Shown: positions 1 to 8,855, counted from the stretch's first letter. The stretch: DNA of 64,000 bases from JAZDRH01 sp047470865 (GCF_047470865.1 NZ_JAZDRH010000013.1:1-64000), one strand, 5' to 3'. Program-made: numbers and translations. The notes: generated by a model from the sequence alone, not told the origin.

Positions 1-177
1 ATCCCTGCTTCCTCTTTTATAATAAAGTTTAAACTCACTCAAGGTTCTAGAGTTAGACTTGGAATAGTAACAACTCCTTAACCATTTTTTTATTTGATTT
101 TTTGAATCTGCTATCGCAATGTCAATTAATATAGAGAGAATAATAGCTGCTATATTTATGTAGAAAATCCCTCTAAT

Positions 178-908
178 TGACCTTCTCCCAAGTTTAGTAC
201 CACAGCTAGGATGAGGTTTTTGCATTATGCCACCTTCCTCGCGTATTCGGAAGGTGGCATATAATTTAATGAGCGGTGAGGACGGCCATCGTTATAATGT
301 AGGTTCAAGCACTCATTCCTAAACTTACCATTCAAGCATTTCTACAAATGCATTTTGTGTAGGCTTGCCTAGCTGAATAAAATGGAAGTGGCACTTGCAG
401 CTCTTTGCTCCAAAAGAACACCGCTTTGCTGGTGTGTTCTGGGTTGTTATCTTTAGACTTGCCTCTTGTTTCAATGACCTGAGAAAGGTAGTGAGCTACT
501 TGTGGGCCAGAGATTGATACAGCACAAGCTGCCCAATAACCTCACGCCTATAGTCATCTACGACGTTTAGCACGCAGAACCGCCGGCCAGTAGCCAGTTG
601 ATCCGATACAAAATCCATCGACCAACGTTGGTTAGTGCTACTAGGAACTAGCATGGAGCTTAGAGGACGCGTTAAGTTTTTTCTACGCTTTGTGTGTACC
701 TGCAATTTGACTGTGCCAGTTATAAAGGTGCCGTTAGAAATGCCCATTCGTCGACAAATATCGCTGACCTTAGCGCCTGCATCATACTCTTTAATGACTC
801 GAATAATTTGCTCTTCGGTGTAACGCTTCTTCATAGTGAGTTCTGCAATGGTTCTCAGTTTAATGGAGGTTTCATCGAAGTTATGGTGCTAATTTAGGGG
901 GAAGGTCA
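178..908 (-). mobile_element. Degenerate IS3-family (IS407-like) element
   Basis: The ends form imperfect terminal inverted repeats of about 26 bp (178-203 and 883-908), 20 of 26 positions matching, both starting TGACCTTC. The flanks are taat (174-177) and gaat (909-912), compatible with a 4-bp target duplication with one change. An intact IS of this group is about 1.2-1.3 kb; this copy is 731 bp because internal parts of both orfA and orfB are lost. It cannot transpose on its own. Confidence 0.8.
225..834 (-). pseudogene. IS3-family transposase remnant (orfA/orfB deletion fusion)
   Basis: The reading starts like OrfA of the IS407 group (MKKRYTEEQIIRVIKEYDAG, helix-turn-helix), then after residue 37 jumps into the middle of OrfB (NQRWSMDFVSDQLATGRR, with the first catalytic Asp of the DDE triad). 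After a stop at 496 further OrfB pieces follow: KPTQNAFVEMLEW and, after a frameshift, NGKFRNECLNLHY and the C-terminus RPHRSLNYMPPSEYARKVA ending at 225. The segment that would carry the second catalytic Asp is missing, so the product is dead. Plain decay by deletion and frameshift. Confidence 0.85.
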
Positions 909-987
909 GAATCATGCCAACAGAAGCTAAAAACAATACATATTTAATGATGTAGATATTGATTTCACATAAGCATATACATAATCT

Positions 988-1269
988 TTAGTGCTAATAT
1001 ATTCATTAAACCTGTTGCGCTCAGGTCTTAAATTTGTTCAGTTTTAAAACGTTTCCCAGTATTTTAATGTTACATTTATAAAATATTCATAGATTATAAA
1101 AAGGCTTTGGCTTTGCTATTTTGGTTGCTGATATTATTTGTTTTTTAATAAGTATCAGCTAATGAAATTTTGATAGTTGCTTATAATTGCATACTTTCTC
1201 TGCCTATTAGCGATGAACTACCTGCAGATACAGGCAATAAATATCATTTGTCTGTGAGTGATTATGTTG
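988..1269. other. AT-rich gap with a possible gene scrap
   Basis: No intact gene. On the plus strand 1152-1286 is open (reading ...NCILSLPISDELPADTGNKY... to a TAA at 1284-1286) but has no ATG/GTG with a Shine-Dalgarno and overlaps the 3' end of the autotransporter gene; it may be the tail of a lost gene. No terminator or tRNA seen. Confidence 0.25.
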
Positions 1270-3492
1270 TTAGAAAAGATAGTTAAATGATAGCGTTCCT
1301 GCCACTCCACGGTGCTGTCCTGTATAGCCTTTGAGTTTTACATCAAAGTATTTGTTATTGAGATTGTTAAAAGGTGAGTACTGCAGACCTAGTTCAATAA
1401 TTCCAGTGGAGCCTTTAAGGCTGGGCGCCTTAATATTTTTACCATAAATCGAGGTATCAGCTTTTCCATTAAACTCATATTCATAGGCTAGCCCTGCGCT
1501 GAGCGAAAGGTTGCTTTTAGGTTGGTACTTCCACTCTTCTTTAAGCTGTACGCGTGATGAAGTTAAACTATCAAAGGACACTTTATCACCATCAATAATA
1601 ACTGACTCTTCATTTAAATGGGTATAAAGATATTTTAATGAAGTTTCTAATGTGTTTTGAGTGTTGATTGGATATTTATGGCCGATGCCAGCGTGGGATG
1701 AAACATAGGTTGTACGGTTGTCGTAAGCAGCAGATTGTCCTGAGCCTGTAATAATATCATTTGATTTAAACTTAGCTCTAACCCGTCCTATACGTAAAGC
1801 GCCTTCTAACCAAAGGTTATCCAAGTCATGCTTTGCGAGTAAGCCAAATCCATAGTGGGTTGTTTTGGTTTCTCCGTGGATGTTGCCCATTGTAAATTTA
1901 TTATAGGTATCATAATCACCATCACCGTACTCAAGAAGTGCACCTAGTGTAGTGTTCTGGGTTTTGTAAGCTGCGCCAATAAGGGCAGTATAACCATTAT
2001 GATCGATGTGAGAGCCTGTTTTAAAGCGGTCATTGCTGGTTTCGATAATAATAAACGAAGATGTTTTATCTTCTGGGCTTTTATCAATCTGCTTCCACAC
2101 ATCTGAAACCATTAGATCAGATGCTTTGTTGATCGAAATTAACTGGGTTAAGCGTCCCTCAGCTAAGGGTTTTACGGAGAGTTCAATAGCCTTGTTATCA
2201 GAGTAAATATTATCAATAGTGGCAATTAAATCTTTATTTTCTATCGTGTATGAGACTTCCGCAACTTTACCTAGACCAAATTTTACAGAATTATTTTCTA
2301 AGTTAAATATACTAGCTAAATCACCATTCTCATCACCGCCTTGTGTACTATTAGCAGAGATAAGCGTAATGCTGTCATTTACATTTATAATGTTTTCTCC
2401 AGAAATCCCCTTGATCTGAGCAATTGATTTGTTAGATAAAGAGCCGTTATTCATCTGAGTAGGGTTGTTTATTATAATATCGGACTTTATTAATGCAGTG
2501 TCTTTATTGACCTGATCTTTATTGTATTCATTTATATAGAAATGATAGTTTTCAAAGTTTGATATAATACTGGCGCTGATTGGCTTGCTTCCAAAATTAA
2601 ACAAATTACCACTAAATGGGTTTATGTTTTCAGCAGTACTTGATGTAGGTGTGCTCTGCTCAACTGCAGATATATATATTCCATCCGGAATATTTGAGTC
2701 ACCAAATATGGATAATTTAGCTTTAAGTGTCGAACTGGTATTTTGGTTGCCACTAAAGTTGATGAGTATAATTTCATTTTGGTTGATAGTGGCATTGTTG
2801 ATAGCTATATTGCTTTCTATATTTACCTTGGCTGGAGCATTTTCTCCATTGTAGATAACCCCTTTTATTAATCCAACCTCACCCCCGTTGATGCTGATTC
2901 CACTCTTTAGGCTGGCTTCTTGAAAATTTATTAAGTTGTCATTGTAAACAGTTATTCCTTGTATTGAGTCTATATTTCCACCAGTCACTATTATATTTGA
3001 GTTTATAGTTTGATTTTTAGTGTCTGTTACAAAGGATTCTATGCCCTGGATACTGTCTGCTTGTCCATTGTTAAAAACTATTTTTGTCGAAGCTGTTATT
3101 TTTTCTTTTGCGTTTGTCGAGTGGCTGTCGTCGTCGTGAAACTGACCTGTAATGCTGGAGAACAAACCATTGTTAACGGTAATCTCTATGTTCTCTGCAT
3201 TTAAATAGTTGCTGTCATCCTGCAAAAGGTTTCTGCCTATAACGGTAACTTGTTTTTCATTTTTATTGTTTTTTTCAAAATCAAAGTTTAATCTTACATT
3301 TTCTTTATGAAGAACGCCGTTTTTATCTTTCGCTGTGATAAAATACCGCCCTTCATCATCCTCCTGTAAGCTAGAAATTTCTGCATCTGAGATAAAAATA
3401 TCCTCTATGCTCAGTGGGTTTGCTAATGAAGGGATAGAGGTAAAGTAGGTGAGGCTGTAAAAAAATAGAGGTTGAGTAATCCAAAAACGCAT
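1270..3492 (-). CDS. Autotransporter (type Va) with C-terminal beta-barrel
   Basis: 740 residues. A signal peptide (about 1-24, ending SLA) is followed by a passenger of about 430 residues rich in Asn, Ser and Ile, and a C-terminal 12-strand barrel domain from about 480 that ends in LSFNYLF, the aromatic terminus read by the BAM complex. The passenger repeats a loose unit of about 30 residues with core NNG/NGG-x-x-x-x-I-x-G at about 107, 141, 170 and 202, as in beta-helix stalks. No protease triad or known adhesin motif is visible, so the role (surface adhesion or aggregation) is inferred from the family. It is monocistronic in an AT-rich region. Confidence 0.85.
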   Translation of the reverse strand: MRFWITQPLFFYSLTYFTSIPSLANPLSIEDIFISDAEISSLQEDDEGRYFITAKDKNGVLHKENVRLNFDFEKNNKNEKQVTVIGRNLLQDDSNYLNAENIEITVNNGLFSSITGQFHDDDSHSTNAKEKITASTKIVFNNGQADSIQGIESFVTDTKNQTINSNIIVTGGNIDSIQGITVYNDNLINFQEASLKSGISINGGEVGLIKGVIYNGENAPAKVNIESNIAINNATINQNEIILINFSGNQNTSSTLKAKLSIFGDSNIPDGIYISAVEQSTPTSSTAENINPFSGNLFNFGSKPISASIISNFENYHFYINEYNKDQVNKDTALIKSDIIINNPTQMNNGSLSNKSIAQIKGISGENIINVNDSITLISANSTQGGDENGDLASIFNLENNSVKFGLGKVAEVSYTIENKDLIATIDNIYSDNKAIELSVKPLAEGRLTQLISINKASDLMVSDVWKQIDKSPEDKTSSFIIIETSNDRFKTGSHIDHNGYTALIGAAYKTQNTTLGALLEYGDGDYDTYNKFTMGNIHGETKTTHYGFGLLAKHDLDNLWLEGALRIGRVRAKFKSNDIITGSGQSAAYDNRTTYVSSHAGIGHKYPINTQNTLETSLKYLYTHLNEESVIIDGDKVSFDSLTSSRVQLKEEWKYQPKSNLSLSAGLAYEYEFNGKADTSIYGKNIKAPSLKGSTGIIELGLQYSPFNNLNNKYFDVKLKGYTGQHRGVAGTLSFNYLF

Positions 3493-3974
3493 TTACTTAC
3501 TCCATAAGCACTAAAAATATATTATATAATTTATCATTTATTTCTAGCGCTAAATGTGATCTATTGAGAGTTTGCAATGATTATTAATTATCTTTTTTTG
3601 GTAAGCTGCTAAATAGTTAGCTTTTTACAGAAGATTTGCTCTGAAGCTGTAGGTTTTAGTTTTTTTTGTGGCTGCTTTTGTTTTTCAGATGCTGCGGTTT
3701 TTTGAAGTTGAACTTTTATCGGTATCCAAGCATCAGTAGCCAAACTGCTTTTTATTTCTAGTATGAGATGAAAATGGCATTTTTATAAATACTAGCGCTT
3801 TAGTATTTTTATGGTATTTAATTGTATTAATGACTATTTTGGTGATAATTTTCTGAATAGCTATAGGCTATAAATTATTTTTCTGTTTTACCTGAGTTAT
3901 AGAGGGTGGGCTTAAATCCTGTACTTGTGATTTCAACCTGCCTTGTGCGTATATCGTTAAAAAGGATTTTTCTA
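3493..3974. other. AT-rich intergenic region between divergent genes
   Basis: About 480 bp separate the start of the autotransporter (minus) from the first lipoprotein (plus). It must hold both promoters, but I see no pair of -35/-10 elements that I would defend, no RNA gene and no repeat. The only clear element is the AAAGGA ribosome site at 3961-3966 for the downstream gene. Confidence 0.4.
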
Positions 3975-4742
3975 ATGAAAAATATGTATGATAGAAAGAT
4001 TAAGTTTTTTATTATTTTACTGGCTTTTTTTGAGTTAACTGGCTGTATGCGAAGGGAGGGTGAAAGAGAACCGTATCCTGCCCCTGATCCAGTTAATCCA
4101 ACTTATGGCAAATTAGTGATTCAAGTGCCTCAGAATGAACGTGATACTGTTGTTATTAAAAAGGCAAATTATAAAATTACAGGATCATTTTTTGATAGTC
4201 ATGCTGACTTGGTTTATAACAACGCACACTATATAAAGGGGCAGCGTTATTTAGACTGGAGGTTGGGTGATCTGACGCCAAAAATAGAAACTATACGCGA
4301 TTGGAAGTTACCTGATGAGCGTCAAAAAGTGTTTTCTCTTCCAGATCAGCAAGGAGTTTATGTTTTACCACGTTACCCTGAAGGATTTGAACTTAAAACT
4401 GTGGACATTGATGAGGCTGTAAGGATTTTCTGGGTTGGACTTTATGAAAAGACACGCAGGTCATCTCAGTCCTATACTGTTATTTATCCTAGGTTAGGTG
4501 TAGACCATTCTGGAAAATGTAAAGACCCTATTTTAAAGTTAATACCACATCGAGTAAGTACAAGATACTATTTTGTTGATAAAAAAGATATAAATAATAA
4601 TTATGTATATCCTGAAAAAGTCATTACCAATAAAATGATAGAGGAAGCTGAAAAGTATTTGTTAACTTCTCCTTATACAGTGATTACTCTTGATATGTCG
4701 CAACTATCTGTTTGTTTATACCCGATCAAACCAACTAATTGA
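3975..4742 (+). CDS. Lipoprotein of unknown function (255 aa)
   Basis: The start at 3975 is preferred over an in-frame codon 69 bp upstream because AAAGGA lies 8 bases before it and it gives a proper lipoprotein signal: charged N-terminus, hydrophobic run FFIILLAFFE and lipobox LTGC with the lipidated Cys at 24. After the Cys comes a Pro-rich linker (PYPAPDPVNP) and a mixed alpha/beta body with no motif I recognise. The mature N-terminus (MRREG) has no +2 Asp, so outer membrane sorting is expected. A second lipoprotein gene begins 29 bp downstream, suggesting one transcript. Function unknown. Confidence 0.7.
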   Translation: MKNMYDRKIKFFIILLAFFELTGCMRREGEREPYPAPDPVNPTYGKLVIQVPQNERDTVVIKKANYKITGSFFDSHADLVYNNAHYIKGQRYLDWRLGDLTPKIETIRDWKLPDERQKVFSLPDQQGVYVLPRYPEGFELKTVDIDEAVRIFWVGLYEKTRRSSQSYTVIYPRLGVDHSGKCKDPILKLIPHRVSTRYYFVDKKDINNNYVYPEKVITNKMIEEAEKYLLTSPYTVITLDMSQLSVCLYPIKPTN

Positions 4743-4771
4743 TATCCATGTTTTTTAAAGGTGAGTATAAA

Positions 4772-5029
4772 ATGCTATATCGTATAAGTTTTATTGCTTT
4801 ATTAGCTTTAGGTTTATCAGCTTGTTCGAATGGTGAAAACAAGAAAAAAGAGCTATCAGGTAGCTGTAAAATAGCATATGAAAGCTATTTAAAAGGTGTT
4901 GGAGCTTTATCTGCGGAAGATATAAAGCAAATTGAATCTCTGGGAGGGATGACACTGGATGAGGCCAAACGATTGATGTACGAGCGTTATAGTCAACTAT
5001 CAGAAAGTGAATGCAAAGAAGAACTATAA
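4772..5029 (+). CDS. Small lipoprotein of unknown function (85 aa)
   Basis: Start at 4772 follows an AAAGGTGAG ribosome site (4757-4765); an earlier in-frame ATG at 4739 overlaps the preceding stop and gives a worse signal sequence. The peptide has a classic lipoprotein signal with lipobox LSAC (Cys18), a short charged linker (NGENKKKE) and a 60-residue helical domain with two Cys (near 31 and 81) that could form a disulfide. It follows the larger lipoprotein closely and is probably co-transcribed. No family recognised. Confidence 0.65.
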   Translation: MLYRISFIALLALGLSACSNGENKKKELSGSCKIAYESYLKGVGALSAEDIKQIESLGGMTLDEAKRLMYERYSQLSESECKEEL

Positions 5030-5279
5030 CGATCAAAGCCACCATTGGCGGAGGCTCATTAACGTTTGAGTATTATGCTAAAATGTGGGTTTAGTTAGCA
5101 TAGCCACTGGTGCTAAAGGTGGCTTTGGTGTTGATTGCTTGATTCTGTACCCATAAATTCGATTTATTTTTCAGGGGTACAAAAATAAATTGCTATGGTG
5201 CTAAATGATGCACAGTGTGTGTGCTCAGAATAACAAGATAATGGATTTAAGCTTTGATTTTAAAGGATTTTATGGATAT

Positions 5280-5297
5280 GTTGCACAGAGGTGCAAC
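5280..5297 (-). terminator. Hairpin downstream of tRNA-Leu
   Basis: A perfect 7-bp stem (GTTGCAC/GTGCAAC) with a 4-base loop lies 7 bp past the CCA end of the tRNA on the minus strand. It lacks a strong U-tract, so it may be a processing or weak termination signal. Confidence 0.4.
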
Positions 5298-5304
5298 ATT
5301 GAAA

Positions 5305-5391
5305 TGGTGCCCAGAAGAAGACTCGAACTTCCACAGTGTTGCCACCACTAGGACCTGAACCTAGCGCGTCTACCAATTCCGCCATCTGGGC
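5305..5391 (-). tRNA. tRNA-Leu (anticodon CAG)
   Basis: On the minus strand the 87-nt sequence starts GCCCAGA and ends TCTGGGC-A-CCA, with the CCA encoded. The acceptor stem pairs over 7 bp, the anticodon stem CTAGG/CCTAG encloses the loop TTCAGGT (anticodon CAG, reading CUG), a long variable arm (GTGGCAACAC) marks it as a class II leucine tRNA, and the T-loop is TTCGAGT. It has its own promoter and is transcribed divergently from rnr. The AT-rich accessory region abuts its 3' end. Confidence 0.95.
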
Positions 5392-5435
5392 TTTACATAT
5401 TTGCAACAATTAAGTGTTGTACTATGTTGGCGCGA

Positions 5436-5464
5436 ACTATACGACTGCGCTAAAGCGTTGTAAA
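5436..5464 (-). promoter_or_regulatory. Sigma-70 promoter of tRNA-Leu
   Basis: On the minus strand TTTACA (5464-5459) and TATAGT (5441-5436) are separated by exactly 17 bp, followed by a GC-rich discriminator TCGCGCC. The latter is typical of stable-RNA promoters that are shut down by ppGpp/DksA. Transcription would start about 40 bp before the mature tRNA. Confidence 0.75.
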
Positions 5465-5550
5465 GTAGTGCATGAAAAAAATGGAAAAATTTTAGAAAAG
5501 GCGTAATCTGTACGCTTATGAGACAAATGAAATATAAAGGAAAAGAAAAT

Positions 5551-8103
5551 TTGATAGCCGATTGGCAACAAAAAGACCCTAACGCGGCGTTAGAATCAGA
5601 AAAATATGAAAACCCTATCCCAAGCCGCGAGTTAATTTTACAGCACCTTGCTGAGCGAGGCGCTCCCGCCAGACGAGAACAACTAGCCGAAGAATTTGGA
5701 TTGACTGATGAAGAAGCTATCGAAGCTTTACGTCGTCGCCTGCGCGCTATGGAGCGAGATGCTCAGGTAGTCTATACCCGCCGAGGTGCCTATGCGCCTG
5801 TGGATAAGCTAGATTTAGTTGTAGGGCGTGTCAGTGGTCACCGTGATGGATTTGGATTTTTAATTCCAGATGATGGCGGTGAAGATTTATTTTTAAGCCC
5901 AACTCAAATGCGTCTTGTGTTTGATGGTGATCGTGCGCTTGCACGTGTTACAGGCGTTGACCGTAAAGGGCGTCGTGAAGGTGCTATTGCTGAGGTAGTA
6001 GTGCGAGCGCATGCCACTTTAGTGGGGCGTTATAACGAAGAGAATGGCATTGGCTTTGTTTTGCCAGATAATAGTAAATTGCAGCAGGAAATCCTGATTA
6101 GCCCAGGTCGCAATGCAGGGGCAAAACTAGGACAGTTGGTTGAAGTGGAAATCACACACTGGCCAACGGCACGTTTTCAAGCACAAGGCAATGTAGTGGA
6201 AGTGCTCGGCGACTATATGGCGCCGGGTATGGAAATTGAAGTGGCATTGCGTAATTATGATATTCCGCATGTATGGCCGCAGGCTGTATTGCGTCAAGTA
6301 CGCCGCTTAAAGCCTGAAGTAGAAGAGGCCGACAAGCAAAACCGTATTGACTTGCGTGATTTACCTTTCGTTACTATTGATGGCGAAGATGCACGTGACT
6401 TTGATGATGCAGTTTATTGTGAAGCGCATTTTGAGCAAGGTCGCAGTACCAGTACAGGCTGGCGCTTGTATGTCGCTATTGCTGATGTGTCACATTACGT
6501 TAAGGTTGATACAGCATTAGATAATGAGGCGCGTGAGCGTGGGAATTCGGTGTATTTTCCTAAGCAAGTCATTCCTATGCTGCCAGAGGAGCTGTCGAAC
6601 GGTTTGTGTTCGCTGAACCCGCACGTGGATCGTTTAGCTATGGTGTGCGAAGTGCGCTTATCGCGCGCAGGTAAAATGCTGGATTATCAGTTTTATGAGG
6701 CTGTTATTCAATCGCATGCACGTCTTACCTACGATAAAGTAAGCTGTATGCTAGAAAAGCCAAATACAGCGGAAGCTAAAGTATTAGCGAAAGAGTATGC
6801 TGAGCTGTTACCGCATTTACAGCAGTTATTTAGCCTGTATAAAGAGCTTTTAAACCAACGTAAGTTGCGTGGTGCTTTGGATTTTGATACGCGTGAAACA
6901 CGTATTATTTTTGATGCAGAACGCAAAATTGAAAAGATTGTACCTACAGTACGAAATGAAGCGCACCGCATTATTGAGGAGTGTATGCTATGTGCAAACG
7001 TAGCTATGGCGCACTTCTTACAGGATCATAAGCTGCCTGGTTTATACCGTGTGCATGATAATCCACCAGAAGAAAAACTAGAAAAATTACGTGCCTATTT
7101 ATCAGAGTTAGGTCTTGCATTAGGTAAAGGCAAAAGCACGCCTACCGCTAAAGACTTTTTAGCATTGCTAGAGCGTATTACAGATCGCCCTGATTACAGT
7201 TTAATCCAAACCATGATTTTGCGTTCCATGAGTCAGGCTATTTATAGTCCTGATTGTTTGGGGCATTTTGGTTTGAACTATGAAGCCTATACTCACTTTA
7301 CTTCGCCGATTCGCCGCTATTCGGACTTAATTAATCACCGCGCGGTGCGCAGTATTATTCGTTCGAAAAAAGACAGTGCGCATGTGCAGCGTATAGGTGC
7401 TAAAAGTATGACTAAGGCGCGTATTTATCCTTACGATGACGCGCAGTTAGATAGCTTAGGAGTCCAAATTTCGATGACAGAGCGCCGTGCTGATGAGGCT
7501 ACGCGCGATGTTGTTACTTGGCTTAAATGTGAATATATGCTTGACCGTGTGGGAGAAACTTTCGCGGGCGTAGTGACTGCTGTCACGGGTTTTGGCTTGT
7601 TTGTTGAACTAAAAGATATTTACGTGGAAGGCCTTGTGCATGTGACTGCTTTGCCAGGTGACTACTATCACTATGATCAATTGCATCAATGCTTAGCGGG
7701 TGAGCGTAGTGGTCGCAAGTATCGCCTAGGTGATACTGTGGAAGTGATTGTTGCGCGAGTGGATTTGGATGAGCGTAAAATCGACTTTGAAATGAGTGAT
7801 GCTGAGCGTGCCATGTCACCAGCGCAAAAGCGTCATCTGCGTCAGTCAGGAGAAAAACCTACAGCCACGGAGAAAGAGGCTGTGCCGACCAAAGTAGCGC
7901 GTAGTCGTCAAGCTAAGCAGGCTCTAATGCAAGATGCTGCTGGTGGAGCAAAGGCAAAGCCAGTGAAGCAAACGTCGGCAACTAATGGCAAGAAAAAATC
8001 AACAAGTAAAGCAAAACCCAATGCAAAAAAGGCCACTCGTAAAACCAGTGGTGCTTCAGGTAAAACCCAATCTGTGCGCAAACGTACAGTAAAAAGTAAT
8101 TAA
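5551..8103 (+). CDS. rnr: Ribonuclease R
   Basis: 3'-5' processive exoribonuclease that degrades structured RNA and is used in rRNA quality control, tmRNA maturation and cold growth. Counting from the in-frame ATG at 5518, the protein has a winged-helix N-terminus (32-95), two cold-shock domains (about 100-260), the RNB domain with the catalytic Asp cluster DGEDARDFDD (288-297) and SPIRRYSDLINHR (596-608), an S1 domain (678-760) and a Lys-rich tail. I chose TTG 5551 because AAAGGA lies 9 bases before it and the product then starts IADW like Pseudomonas RNase R (MADW); ATG 5518 has no close ribosome site. rlmB follows 6 bp downstream. Confidence 0.95.
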   Translation: MIADWQQKDPNAALESEKYENPIPSRELILQHLAERGAPARREQLAEEFGLTDEEAIEALRRRLRAMERDAQVVYTRRGAYAPVDKLDLVVGRVSGHRDGFGFLIPDDGGEDLFLSPTQMRLVFDGDRALARVTGVDRKGRREGAIAEVVVRAHATLVGRYNEENGIGFVLPDNSKLQQEILISPGRNAGAKLGQLVEVEITHWPTARFQAQGNVVEVLGDYMAPGMEIEVALRNYDIPHVWPQAVLRQVRRLKPEVEEADKQNRIDLRDLPFVTIDGEDARDFDDAVYCEAHFEQGRSTSTGWRLYVAIADVSHYVKVDTALDNEARERGNSVYFPKQVIPMLPEELSNGLCSLNPHVDRLAMVCEVRLSRAGKMLDYQFYEAVIQSHARLTYDKVSCMLEKPNTAEAKVLAKEYAELLPHLQQLFSLYKELLNQRKLRGALDFDTRETRIIFDAERKIEKIVPTVRNEAHRIIEECMLCANVAMAHFLQDHKLPGLYRVHDNPPEEKLEKLRAYLSELGLALGKGKSTPTAKDFLALLERITDRPDYSLIQTMILRSMSQAIYSPDCLGHFGLNYEAYTHFTSPIRRYSDLINHRAVRSIIRSKKDSAHVQRIGAKSMTKARIYPYDDAQLDSLGVQISMTERRADEATRDVVTWLKCEYMLDRVGETFAGVVTAVTGFGLFVELKDIYVEGLVHVTALPGDYYHYDQLHQCLAGERSGRKYRLGDTVEVIVARVDLDERKIDFEMSDAERAMSPAQKRHLRQSGEKPTATEKEAVPTKVARSRQAKQALMQDAAGGAKAKPVKQTSATNGKKKSTSKAKPNAKKATRKTSGASGKTQSVRKRTVKSN

Positions 8104-8109
8104 AATACT

Positions 8110-8847
8110 ATGAGTGATTTAGAACAAGTCCACGGCATTCACGCCGTGGAAGCCTTATTGCGTCATCACCCTAAGCGTGTGAAGAAGCTTGTCTTGGCTC
8201 AGGCATTGAGTACGCCAAGAGTCCAAGTATTGCGCGACTTAGCTCAGCAGCTACGCATTACTGTAGAGGAGTGTGAACGTCATGAGTTGGATGAGCGTAT
8301 TGAAGGTGTGCACCAAGGCGTATTAGCTCTGGTGTCGCCAAGTCAGGTCTGGAGTGAGCAAATGCTAGAAAGTTTGCTTGATCAGCAAGAGCAAGCGCCG
8401 CTTATTCTTGCCTTGGATGGTGTGACTGATCCGCATAACTTAGGTGCATGCTTGCGCACTGCAGATGCAGCCGGAGCCTTGGCGGTGATTGTACCTAAGG
8501 ATAAATCGGCCACATTAACTGCAACGGTGCGCAAAGTGGCTTGTGGTGCGGCCGAGGTGATGCCTCTAGTGACGGTTACCAATTTAGCACGCACTTTAGA
8601 AAAACTGCGTAAGCGGGGTTTGTGGGTGGTTGGTACGGCTGGTGAAGCTGAACAGTCTATTTACCAGCAAGATATGACAGGGCCTTTAGTGCTGGTGATG
8701 GGGGCCGAAGGCAAAGGCATGCGTCGCTTGACGCGTGAGCATTGCGATTATCTGGTGAAGTTGCCGATGGCTGGCAGTGTTAGCAGTTTGAACGTATCTG
8801 TTGCAGCAGGTATTTGTTTATTTGAAGCAGTACGCCAACGCCAGTAA
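8110..8847 (+). CDS. rlmB: 23S rRNA (guanosine-2251-2'-O)-methyltransferase
   Basis: SpoU/TrmH-class SPOUT enzyme that 2'-O-methylates G2251 in the ribosomal P-loop using SAM. 245 residues: a substrate-binding N-domain (1-75, with GIHAVEALL) and the knotted catalytic domain with motif 1 NLGACLRTA (110-118), motif 2 VMGAEGKGM (196-204) and motif 3 MAGSVSSLNVSVAAG (220-234). Full length compared with the 243-residue E. coli protein. It follows rnr by 6 bp and is very likely co-transcribed with it; the next gene has its own promoter. Confidence 0.95.
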   Translation: MSDLEQVHGIHAVEALLRHHPKRVKKLVLAQALSTPRVQVLRDLAQQLRITVEECERHELDERIEGVHQGVLALVSPSQVWSEQMLESLLDQQEQAPLILALDGVTDPHNLGACLRTADAAGALAVIVPKDKSATLTATVRKVACGAAEVMPLVTVTNLARTLEKLRKRGLWVVGTAGEAEQSIYQQDMTGPLVLVMGAEGKGMRRLTREHCDYLVKLPMAGSVSSLNVSVAAGICLFEAVRQRQ

Positions 8848-8855
8848 GACTCGCC

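Larger units (their letters stand above)
1..987 (-). pseudogene. Membrane protein gene split by an IS3-family remnant (partial)
   Basis: On the minus strand 1-177 is open in one frame with no stop (59 codons, running off the window edge) and encodes a hydrophobic helix followed by a basic stretch with the local sequence IKKWLRSCYYSKSNSRT. Upstream of the inserted element, 910-987 is open in another hydrophobic frame ending YVLFLASVGMI. If the element (178-908) and one copy of a 4-bp target duplication (taat/gaat) are removed, both halves fall into one frame, giving ...GMI-R-GIFYINIAAIIL.... The upstream half is itself closed by a TAA at 988-990, so the gene has probably decayed further. Family not recognised; the helix followed by a WL-x-x-C-Y motif vaguely recalls membrane proteins near type VI secretion loci, but this is speculation. 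Confidence 0.45.

Noticed and set aside
635..897. Two plus-strand ORFs over the IS
   Set aside because: They lie opposite the transposase remnant and its terminal repeat, with no ribosome site.
2219..3204. Plus-strand ORFs inside the autotransporter gene
   Set aside because: Shadows of an AT-rich coding sequence with no ribosome site or domain.
4791..5045. 84-residue minus-strand ORF
   Set aside because: Opposite the small lipoprotein, which has a good ribosome site and lipobox.
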